Shown: piece by piece, positions 1 to 5,332 of the stretch
How the letters are laid out: the number at the start of each line of letters is the position of its first letter
How positions within the stretch are numbered: position 1 is the stretch's first letter
From: Nitrospirota bacterium
Lineage (GTDB): Bacteria; Nitrospirota; Nitrospiria; Nitrospirales; UBA8639
Length of the DNA: 6,809 nucleotides
NCBI GenBank assembly: GCA_003233615.1
Contig: QIMB01000036.1
Coordinates: forward strand, 1-6,809
Direction of reading: 5' to 3'
The notes under the pieces: model-generated
What the model was told of the DNA's origin: nothing
Databases searched by the model: none
What the model saw: only the letters and a program-made list of their open reading frames with translations
Translations under genes and position numbers: made by a program

Positions 1-810
1 GATATCTGGTTTGTGCGGATGCCGATGAAATTTGCCGGAGTTGCGATTGAACCTGCCTGGATCTTTGAGGATGGTGGGGCCAGTGGTGGTACGCCTAGTG
101 GGAACATTGCCATTGGTGGAAGCCCTCCCGGTGGACAACCGCAAAACCAAAGCCGGCATACTGTTGGTGGCCGGATAGCCACGAAAAAAGGGATCGTTGA
201 TGTAACGGGGGAAGGTTATTGGCAGTTTGGATCCTTGGGTCCCTCCAGCGTAAACGGAGGAAACAGAAATGAACGTATTAATGCGTTGGCCCTGCATTTA
301 GATGCGGGTGTGACGTTGCCAGTACCCATGCAACCCCGAATAGGTGCGGAAATTAACTATGCCACGGGTGATGGCAGTTGTAATGCGGCTGGCGGCAATA
401 AATGTGGAGGTACCTTTAGTCAGTTGTTCCCAACGAACCATATTCACTTTGGGTATATGGACAGGATGTCCTGGCAGAATATGTTGACATATGGCGGAAA
501 TCTGCAACTCCGACCCACCAAAAGCAGTCATTTTGAAATTGGTGGACATATTATGCGTTTGGCTAATGAGAATGACAATTGGTATGGAGCCAACCAGGCA
601 GTGTTTAAAAGAACTCCGGCTGGCAACAGCGAAAAATCGCTTGGTGGTGAGATCGATATTGTCTACACCTTGTTTTTCCAAGGGAACAGAGTTGGCTGGC
701 AGATTGGCTACGGCCATTTCTTTGCTGGAGATTATTTGACGAAGAATGATGTAGGTAGTGCTACTAACGATCAGGACTGGGGCTACACCCAAGTCTGGAT
801 CAACTTCTAG
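1..810 (+). CDS. Alginate-export-family outer-membrane porin, C-terminal part (5' end outside window)
   Basis: The reading frame is open from the first base and ends at TAG 808-810, so about 269 C-terminal residues are present and the true start lies upstream. GTG at 13 is only an internal codon. The product is probably a beta-barrel outer-membrane channel: it has alternating hydrophobic and polar strands, no long helical segment, and ends in phenylalanine (WINF), the usual signal for barrel assembly. The central stretch contains the pattern typical of the alginate export family (AlgE-like): a GAEINYATGD segment, then GGTFSQLFPTNH, then a GYMDRMSWQN segment. This family is expanded in Nitrospira, where most members have no proven substrate, so alginate should not be assumed. 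Two cysteines lie in the loop SCNAAGGNKC and could pair. The next gene on this side is convergent, and the strong terminator at 978-1015 probably ends this transcript. Family assignment is confident; substrate is unknown. Confidence 0.85.
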   Translation, partial: DIWFVRMPMKFAGVAIEPAWIFEDGGASGGTPSGNIAIGGSPPGGQPQNQSRHTVGGRIATKKGIVDVTGEGYWQFGSLGPSSVNGGNRNERINALALHLDAGVTLPVPMQPRIGAEINYATGDGSCNAAGGNKCGGTFSQLFPTNHIHFGYMDRMSWQNMLTYGGNLQLRPTKSSHFEIGGHIMRLANENDNWYGANQAVFKRTPAGNSEKSLGGEIDIVYTLFFQGNRVGWQIGYGHFFAGDYLTKNDVGSATNDQDWGYTQVWINF

Positions 811-821
811 CGTGTTTTGTC

Positions 822-890
822 ATTCCCGTAATCTGTTTTGCGGGAATCTATCCCTCTACCCCTCCTTGGTAAAGAGGGGCTAGGGGAGAT
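822..890. repeat. Two adjacent hairpin-forming intergenic repeats
   Basis: The first hairpin pairs ATTCCCG (822-828) with CGGGAAT (841-847) around a 12-nt loop. The second pairs CCCCTC (859-864) with GAGGGG (874-879), and pairing continues outward imperfectly to about 851 and 889. Neither is followed by a T-run, so they are not good terminators. They resemble short palindromic repeats scattered between genes in many environmental bacteria. They begin just after the porin stop and might stabilise the 3' end of its mRNA (inference). Confidence 0.55.
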
Positions 891-977
891 AGATACATCA
901 CGCGTTTGTAAAGGTAGTTTTGTAGGATCTAGATGAACGTAGTTTAAAAAAAGGGTATAACACTCCACGTTAAACTC

Positions 978-1015
978 AAAATCCCCGCTGTGTTCTCACA
1001 GCGGGGATTTTTTTT
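978..1015 (+). terminator. Strong Rho-independent terminator
   Basis: A perfect 12-bp GC-rich stem, ATCCCCGCTGTG (981-992) with CACAGCGGGGAT (997-1008), closes a TTCT loop. AAA (978-980) and TTT extend the stem, and the T-tract runs 1008-1015. It lies about 170 nt beyond the porin stop and is the best termination signal for that gene. On the other strand the hairpin is followed by only four T, so it could also weakly stop transcripts coming from the convergent lipoprotein gene at 1586-2704. Confidence 0.88.
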
Positions 1016-1084
1016 GCTCAATACTCCTCTTAGTTTTTGGAATCCCGGTGAAGCCTGGCGCTTTCCTTTTTTGGTGGTGGGAAG

Positions 1085-1267
1085 TGAAAAAGCCGCCGGT
1101 GACGGTCTCAACGCTTTGCCGTCCTCACGTCCTGGCCCATACGCATCGGAGGCGACAAACAAAGGTTGCGCCATGCGGGACGCGATAGGTAATCTGTGGC
1201 CTTGCCCGAGAAATGGCTTGTCTCTTAGCATGCACGGGCTGGACGGGTGAGCCAGCGAGCCTTTTTA
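1085..1267. repeat. Degenerate REP-like dispersed repeat, copy A
   Basis: The left edge reads GTGAAAAAGCCGCC and the right edge, around 1240-1268, reads GAGCCAGCGAGCCTTTTTAAC. The two are imperfect inverted repeats of each other (AAAAAGCC against GCCTTTTT). The right part resembles the right part of copy B at about 4441-4467: GGCTGGACGGGTGAGCCAGC here against GGACTGGCCGGTGAGACAGC there. Elements starting with GTTGAAAAAG and ending with CTTTTTGAAC are frequent between genes in Nitrospira-like genomes, which is background knowledge and not tested here. The short open frames in both directions look like chance products. Confidence 0.5.
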
Positions 1268-1279
1268 ACATTCCCTCGT

Positions 1280-1346
1280 CCTGTTGATATCAGATAGTGT
1301 TTTCCAACGTGTTCGATTTAGAGAAAACTTCTAGTTATTCAACAGG
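1280..1346. repeat. Nested inverted repeat
   Basis: The outer arms are CCTGTTGA (1280-1287) and TCAACAGG (1339-1346). The inner arms are GTTTTC (1299-1304) and GAAAAC (1323-1328). The two arm pairs are separated by 11 nt on the left and 10 nt on the right, so the structure is almost symmetric. It could be a folded RNA, a protein-binding site or the remnant of a mobile element. Function is unknown. Confidence 0.35.
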
Positions 1347-1360
1347 CCCTTACATATTAT

Positions 1361-1523
1361 CCTAAAGACGGCAGTTGGGCGCGAAAAAGCTGTGCAAACA
1401 ATTGATGTACATAGGGAATGTACAAATTGTGTGGTCACCTTTTAGGTGATGAGTCAATTTTTACATTTCCTAGGTGCGTCAAAGGGTTGTGCAGACTTTC
1501 GTGATCCAACTGCCGTTTTTAGG
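1361..1523 (+). mobile_element. 163-bp MITE, copy 1, with 5-bp target duplication
   Basis: Terminal inverted repeats are CCTAAAGACGGCAGTTGG (1361-1378) and CCAACTGCCGTTTTTAGG (1506-1523), matching at 17 of 18 positions. The element is flanked directly by ATTAT on both sides (1356-1360 and 1524-1528), a perfect 5-bp target duplication. Two internal hairpins are visible: TGTACAT/ATGTACA (1406-1424) and TCACCT/AGGTGA (1435-1449). A second copy lies inverted at 3323-3485, 139/163 identical with no gaps by hand alignment. There is no coding capacity for a transposase. TIR ends beginning CCTA together with an AT-rich 5-bp duplication match IS1380-family elements such as ISEcp1, so a relative of that family may be the mobilising partner (inference). 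It sits 62 bp beyond the 3' end of the lipoprotein gene at 1586-2704. Confidence 0.88.
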
Positions 1524-1585
1524 ATTATGTGGTGGAAGGTTAGAAATCGATACGCGGGGGAAATCTACCCTCATGAAAAGTAGTG

Positions 1586-2704
1586 CTACCGAGTTGATTT
1601 TTTTTGCGAGGGTCGTGGTTGGATCTCAAGGAGAATCGTATGGATACCGGGTGGAAAGCCTTGAGAGAGGATAATACCGATGATGAGTTCGCCGTTGGAT
1701 TTCCCACTGACTTGGGGCATGCGTCCTCGAATTTCTGTGGTCCGTTTTTCTCCAGGTTGAAGAGCGCCAATTGGCACTGGTATGGGTGCCACTCGTTTAA
1801 AGGCTTCCACTAAGATGGGATTTCCCCGCAGTTCTACATAGGCGGAAGGAATCTTGGCGCTACTGACATTTGTTGTTTCAATGAGTAACACAACAACTTC
1901 GCCTCCCTCCAATATTAAATTCCTGTTTGCGTCCACTAATTTAGTACGGAATTGGACGGATGGTTCAGCGGTAGTTTGGGGAGAGCGGGGAGGAGTATGA
2001 GGAATCGGAGATGTTGGTTTGGGAAAGGCCGATTGGGCTGGAAGCGGTTGGCCAATGGGCGGTTGTTGAGCCACGGGGAATTGAGTGGGTTGCGCTAACT
2101 GAGGGATCACCCCGATCATGTCTTGAGCCAAGGCCTCAGCCGCATCCTCCACGGTCCCATCTATTGCGCCAGTGCTACAGGAAGTGGATTGACCGGACAG
2201 TTGCGGAGTCCAGAGATTAGTCTTTTGGTGATAGATCAAGGGCGATTTCGCCAGGGCGATTCCTTGGTCATCTTCATAGATGGCCTGCATTTGCAGGTCC
2301 ACAAGAGCACTGTAGCGGTCTTCCTCGCTTGCTTTGGTCACGGGGTCAAATCCGAAGTGATTCAGATTCAGCACAATTCGGTAGCCATTCGGTGGCGCGC
2401 CTTGTGCCTGTCCAATGGGTGGCTCCGCTCGTACCCCATCGAATCGATCTCGCCCGACATCAAAAAATGTTTTGGCAATGATTTGCCCTACGGGAATGGT
2501 ATAGGGCAATCCGCACGCATCGACCGTATGTGTGTAGTTGAGAAGATTTCGATCAAACGCATAGGTGATGGTCAGTGGAAGGGGTGTTTCGTCTTTGGTA
2601 TCAAATCCCAGGCGAGGAAGGGTGATCGTGTCGCAAGCACCCACCGGGAGAACCAGAAACCCAAGCAGACTGTATTGTATGATTTTTATCAGTGGCGGGC
2701 ACAC
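1586..2704 (-). CDS. Predicted lipoprotein with proline-rich linker and C-terminal beta-sandwich-like domain
   Basis: This is a 372-aa protein with a lipoprotein signal peptide: Lys7, a hydrophobic stretch and the lipobox VGAC, with the lipidated Cys at 24. The GTG start is forced, because an in-frame TAA lies three codons upstream; AAGG sits just before it as a weak ribosome site. Residues 40-195 form a globular domain that contains Cys64 and Cys176, a possible disulfide pair. Residues 201-247 are a Pro/Gln-rich linker. Residues 250-365 look like an Ig/CARDB-type beta-sandwich opening with DANRNLILEGGE (258-269), an acidic loop that resembles a Ca-binding motif. The overall shape suggests an envelope-anchored protein that reaches across the periplasm, but I do not recognise the family and assign no function. 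It is monocistronic here and convergent with the porin. A MITE lies past its 3' end, and a long repeat begins 48 bp before its start codon, so its promoter must lie in or next to that repeat. Confidence 0.85.
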   Translation of the reverse strand: MCPPLIKIIQYSLLGFLVLPVGACDTITLPRLGFDTKDETPLPLTITYAFDRNLLNYTHTVDACGLPYTIPVGQIIAKTFFDVGRDRFDGVRAEPPIGQAQGAPPNGYRIVLNLNHFGFDPVTKASEEDRYSALVDLQMQAIYEDDQGIALAKSPLIYHQKTNLWTPQLSGQSTSCSTGAIDGTVEDAAEALAQDMIGVIPQLAQPTQFPVAQQPPIGQPLPAQSAFPKPTSPIPHTPPRSPQTTAEPSVQFRTKLVDANRNLILEGGEVVVLLIETTNVSSAKIPSAYVELRGNPILVEAFKRVAPIPVPIGALQPGEKRTTEIRGRMPQVSGKSNGELIIGIILSQGFPPGIHTILLEIQPRPSQKKSTR

Positions 2705-2752
2705 TGCCTTACTCTACCCGAAGGTTTTCTGAGTTGCAAGTCTTAGTCTTAG

Positions 2753-3284
2753 TGGATCATAGGGAATATATGGTGCCGCGTTCTTTCATCTGGATTCCTA
2801 AACTGTTCGTCTCCCAAGCAAGGTCCGCGCATGTCGACCGGCCCTCTGGGTGGATGCTCTCATGAGCGGGCAAGCCTTGTTTGAGCCCTTCGTCCCTTCG
2901 ACGTGCTCAGAGCTCAGGACAGACTCCGCGAGTTGGCTCGCCCTCCCGTGACTGGCGTCCATCTCATGTAATGAGACCGGGGCGTCATGTGTATGTGCGT
3001 CTCGAAGAGCGCGACCGTTGTTGGCTATTTTTTTGCCTTCACATAAAGGTCGTGCCCTACGGGACCCACTATGCGAAAGGTGCGCCCTCCGGGACGCGCC
3101 AAGCAACAACCTCGACTGCCTGGCCGAACCCCTGCAACACAGAAAATCACGGTGATCAGGGAGTTCGGTAAAAAAGGGTCGATTCATTCATCGACCAACG
3201 CGCCTCAACTGGAAAATCTCAAGATACTTTTCCGATAAACATGATATTGCTGTAAGGCCAGAACATCAAATTCTGTATGATCAA
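2753..3284. repeat. Long intergenic repeat with terminal inverted repeats, copy 1
   Basis: This 532-bp unit begins TGGATCATAGGGAA and ends TTCTGTATGATCAA. The ends are inverted repeats of each other (TGATCATACAGAA on the complement). A second direct copy lies at 3823-4282. Shared blocks include CTTTCATCTGGAT, GGACAGACTCCGCGAGTTGG, GTCCATCTCATGTAATGAG, GACGCGCCAAGCAA and GATAAACATGAT. Copy 1 is longer, mainly because of a 14-bp insertion in the GAGCCCTTCG palindrome and a second GCCCTNCGGGAC hairpin block, with AAAGGT at 3045 and again at 3076, a 31-bp period. No convincing gene lies inside; the open frames on both strands are not conserved between the two copies. This, with MITE copy 2, fills most of 2705-3553. 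Its outer end lies in the upstream region of the - strand lipoprotein gene. Confidence 0.75.
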
Positions 3285-3322
3285 CCTAATCCTCAAATAT
3301 TAGCCCTCCCCATCCCCTTAAA

Positions 3323-3485
3323 CCTAAAAACCGCAGTTGGATCACGAAAGTCTGCACAATCTCTTTACGCACCTAGGAAATGTGAAAAAAATCTCATCAC
3401 CCAGAGGGTGACCACGAATTTTGCAAATTCCCTATGCACATAAATAGCTTGCACAGCTTTTTCGCGCCCAACTGCCGTTTCTAGG
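3323..3485 (-). mobile_element. 163-bp MITE, copy 2, inverted, with 5-bp target duplication
   Basis: It has the same length as copy 1 and opposite orientation. The ends are CCTAAAAACCGCAGTTGG (3323-3340) and CCAACTGCCGTTTCTAGG (3468-3485). It is flanked by TTAAA at 3318-3322 and at 3486-3490, a perfect 5-bp duplication different from that of copy 1, so the two insertions were independent. The internal hairpin is TCACCC/GGGTGA (3397-3411). Compared with TCACCT/AGGTGA in copy 1, both sides of one base pair have changed and pairing is kept. The element ends 10 bp before the -35 box of the next gene. Confidence 0.88.
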
Positions 3486-3494
3486 TTAAATGAA

Positions 3495-3523
3495 TTGAAT
3501 ACTAAGGGTAAAGGCATTACAAT
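3495..3523 (+). promoter_or_regulatory. Sigma-70-type promoter of the small lipoprotein gene
   Basis: The -35 box TTGAAT (3495-3500), a 17-nt spacer and the -10 box TACAAT (3518-3523) match the consensus at 4/6 and 5/6 positions. Transcription would start near 3530, leaving a leader of about 24 nt that holds the ribosome site GGAG (3544-3547). The promoter lies directly next to the target duplication of MITE copy 2. Confidence 0.65.
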
Positions 3524-3553
3524 CTCTTCCCTAACCCGATAATGGAGTTGAAA

Positions 3554-3802
3554 ATGACAAGCCAGAGATTGAGGTTGGGATTGGGCTTCTGCCTCATAGC
3601 CCTATTAGCCCTCGGGTGCTCAACCACTCCCGTTAAGTGGTATAAGCCAGGCGTCAGCTACGCGACATTTTCCCGCGATAAAAGTGATTGCGAAGACGCA
3701 TTGCTCTCAACAGGAACCTCTGAGAAGATCAAAGAGGTCTATTCTTTAGAGGGGTGCTTAGAGGCCAAGGGCTACCGTGTTATTCCTGACGCTCTGCAAT
3801 AA
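3554..3802 (+). CDS. Small predicted lipoprotein
   Basis: This is an 82-aa lipoprotein precursor. The start at 3554 is preferred over the in-frame ATG at 3542, because GGAG (3544-3547) sits 6 nt upstream and the predicted transcript begins only at about 3530. The signal peptide has arginines at residues 5 and 7, a Leu/Ala-rich core and the lipobox ALGC with Cys22. The mature protein is only about 61 residues and starts CSTTPVKWYKPG. It carries two further cysteines, in SDCED and EGCLEAKGY, which may form a disulfide. Short lipoproteins with this W-x-KPG start and spaced cysteines occur in Nitrospira-like genomes, but I know of no function. The gene is monocistronic, with a good promoter just downstream of MITE copy 2, and a long repeat copy begins 20 bp after its stop. 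It lies between the two direct copies of that repeat. Confidence 0.82.
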   Translation: MTSQRLRLGLGFCLIALLALGCSTTPVKWYKPGVSYATFSRDKSDCEDALLSTGTSEKIKEVYSLEGCLEAKGYRVIPDALQ

Positions 3803-3822
3803 TCGATCAATTTAGGTTAAAG

Positions 3823-4282
3823 TGGATCATACGGAATGTATGGTTCCGCGCTCTTTCATCTGGATCCCGGAAATGTTCGTTTCCCAAGGTCCGACGCCTG
3901 CCGCTCGGCCATCTGGGTGGACGCTCTCAATGATCCGGCGAACCTTGCTTGAGCCCTTCGGCAAGGCTCAGGACAGACTCCGCGAGTTGGCTCGCGTTCC
4001 TATGACTTGCGTCCATCTCATGTAATGAGGCCGGACGGGGCATCACTAGCTTTGGCTACGTTAGCCTCCACAACAAAGGTCGCGCCCTTCGGGACGCGCC
4101 AAGCAAAGCTTGGCTGCTGGGCCGAACCCTGGTAACACAGATAATCTCGGTGATAGGGGAGTCCGGTACAAAAAGAGCGACTCATTCACCGAGCTACGTG
4201 TCTCAACTGAAAAGTCGCAAGATACATTCACGATAAACATGATGTTGTTGTATGGCCAGAACCACAAATTCTGTATGATCCG
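3823..4282. repeat. Long intergenic repeat with terminal inverted repeats, copy 2
   Basis: This shorter (460-bp) direct copy of the repeat at 2753-3284 has better-preserved ends: GGATCATACGGAAT on the left, and GGATCATACAGAAT on the complement of the right. Pairing continues through TGGTTC (3841-3846) against the complement of GAACCA (4259-4264). Internal hairpins include CATAC/GTATG (3828-3842) and CAGAA/TTCTG (4257-4273), and GCGCCCTTCGGGACGCGC around 4081-4098. It begins 20 bp after the small lipoprotein stop and might contribute to its 3' end. No gene is supported inside. No clear target duplication borders this copy on its own. Confidence 0.75.
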
Positions 4283-4308
4283 TCTTAGTCTTTGGTAATG
4301 TGGGGCTG

Positions 4309-4480
4309 TTGTAAAAGTCCGTCAGCGGTGTTCCCTGTCTTTGCCGTAGTGGCTTTGCGCAGGCAGGGCGGCTTTTTGCCATGCTCACGTACTCCGTGTA
4401 CGCTTCCAGTGCCCACAGGACTGTGGCTTTGCCGAGTACGGACTGGCCGGTGAGACAGCGAGTCTTATTGCTTTTTTCTT
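4309..4480. repeat. REP-like dispersed repeat, copy B
   Basis: The left edge GGCTGTTGTAAAAGTCCGTC and the right edge GACAGCGAGTCTTATTGCTTTT are roughly inverted repeats of one another. The right part resembles copy A at 1240-1265. There is no coding signal. The promoter of the lipoprotein operon begins 2 bp past its right edge. Confidence 0.5.
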
Positions 4481-4481
4481 C

Positions 4482-4510
4482 TTGACACCGAGCACGGGCG
4501 GGGTGATAAT
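4482..4510 (+). promoter_or_regulatory. Near-consensus sigma-70-type promoter of the two-lipoprotein operon
   Basis: The -35 box TTGACA (4482-4487) is perfect. A 17-nt spacer leads to the -10 box GATAAT (4505-4510), which matches at 5 of 6 positions. Transcription would start near 4517, giving a leader of about 37 nt. No operator or riboswitch was seen, which suggests strong, possibly constitutive expression (inference). Confidence 0.85.
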
Positions 4511-4539
4511 TTCTCATGGTTTGAATGGCACCCTCATCT

Positions 4540-4546
4540 AAGGAGG
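4540..4546 (+). promoter_or_regulatory. Strong ribosome binding site
   Basis: AAGGAGG lies 7 nt before the ATG at 4554. It is almost fully complementary to the usual 16S rRNA 3' end and fixes that start codon. Together with the promoter it points to high expression. Confidence 0.88.
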
Positions 4547-4553
4547 TTTCACC

Positions 4554-5321
4554 ATGTGGCGTCACATCAGCGTATTTATGGGGTTATTGGTTTTCTTTTC
4601 GGGAGGTGGATGTTCGTTTGATAACACCCCCAAGCGGCTTTCTGCCTATCTCACGCCTGTTCCCGTGCCGAAAACCACGACTGCTGCCACAGTCCCTTTC
4701 CCAACGACGAAGATCTCAGCAGTTCTTGTGGTGATCAACGACCATGGATTTCAGAAGTCAGCCCCCGCTTTGCAACCCGGTACGCTTCAGGTTCTCGGTG
4801 AACACCTGCAATCTGTACTGGAGAAACAATTACCGATTCAGCTCCCGACCGTCGTTTTTCCTGAGGCCTTCCAACCAAGCGGGTCCCCCGACCAATTCGT
4901 GTCATTGGCGAAAGAGCAGGGTGTGCCCTATCTTCTCCTGGCCATTTTATCCAGTTCGGAATGGGAAGTTCCGGATCGCTTTGCTCTGGGAGGATCGCTG
5001 CAAGGTGGCGGTGGCCGTGGTTGGTTAGTGGGTTATCGGGCCGAAAATTATGCCAGATTGGAATTGGCCTTACTCGATGCCCAAACCGGGCAACTGGTGG
5101 TGAGTACAGATGGGCAGGCCTGGGCGGTACTTGAACGATTGGCGGTACCGCTGGAATCCAATGTGTATCCAGTTGTCCGGCGGGATCTGACTCAACCGCC
5201 TATTTATCCTAATACTGAGGAGGATGCGTTCGAAACACTTCGTTGGGTTTCTGGGCAGGATGCCATTGCACAAGCAGTGATGCACTTGGAACTGCTCATG
5301 AAGAAAGACGGGAAGGCGTGA
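4554..5321 (+). CDS. Predicted lipoprotein, first gene of a paralogous pair
   Basis: This 255-aa protein has a signal peptide (Arg3, then a hydrophobic run 5-15) ending at GGGC with Cys20. The glycine at -3 makes the lipobox atypical, so lipidation is likely but not certain. Residues 21-52 form a Pro/Thr-rich tether. The globular part, about 53-252, has a predicted beta strand ISAVLVVIND, an alpha-helical segment around 75-92, a hydrophobic strand GVPYLLLAILSSSE (123-136), a glycine-rich loop with five consecutive Gly in six residues (147-155), and the strand YARLELALLDAQTGQLV. The order of elements resembles small envelope proteins of the CsgG/TolB-N type, but this is only an impression. Its product aligns along most of its length with that of the next gene, 11 bp downstream (LLLAILSSSE against LVLVVLSSRE; AVLERLAVP against EVLEQLDAP). 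The two genes share one promoter. No function can be assigned. Confidence 0.85.
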   Translation: MWRHISVFMGLLVFFSGGGCSFDNTPKRLSAYLTPVPVPKTTTAATVPFPTTKISAVLVVINDHGFQKSAPALQPGTLQVLGEHLQSVLEKQLPIQLPTVVFPEAFQPSGSPDQFVSLAKEQGVPYLLLAILSSSEWEVPDRFALGGSLQGGGGRGWLVGYRAENYARLELALLDAQTGQLVVSTDGQAWAVLERLAVPLESNVYPVVRRDLTQPPIYPNTEEDAFETLRWVSGQDAIAQAVMHLELLMKKDGKA

Positions 5322-5332
5322 GGGGGGGAATC

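Noticed and set aside
298..792. 164-aa open frame on the - strand inside the porin gene
   Set aside because: It is fully antisense to a gene with clear family motifs, and its translation has no domain character.
933..961. Possible promoter (ATGAAC, 17 nt, TATAAC) before the terminator, suggesting a small RNA
   Set aside because: The -35 box matches at only 3 of 6 positions, and the transcript would be little more than the terminator hairpin.
944..1250. Overlapping 95-aa (-) and 86-aa (+) open frames over the terminator and REP-like repeat
   Set aside because: They lie in repetitive palindromic DNA and run through a terminator hairpin, with no recognisable protein features.
2123..2746. 207-aa open frame on the + strand opposite the lipoprotein gene
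   Set aside because: The - strand product has a signal peptide, lipobox and a coherent domain order. The + strand frame is its shadow and has no credible ribosome site.
2798..3187. Open frames on both strands within long-repeat copy 1
   Set aside because: The frame is not maintained in copy 2, which differs by indels not divisible by three, so the repeat is not selected as protein.
3542..3553. Upstream ATG as start of the small lipoprotein
   Set aside because: GGAG at 3544-3547 overlaps it and is correctly spaced for the ATG at 3554; the predicted transcript leaves only about 12 nt before 3542.
2750..4300. CRISPR array
   Set aside because: The repeats are two long copies about 1 kb apart, not short repeats with regular unique spacers.
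5243..5332. N-terminal extension of the second operon lipoprotein
   Set aside because: It overlaps the upstream gene in another frame, and would put 30 residues before an otherwise complete signal peptide at 5333.
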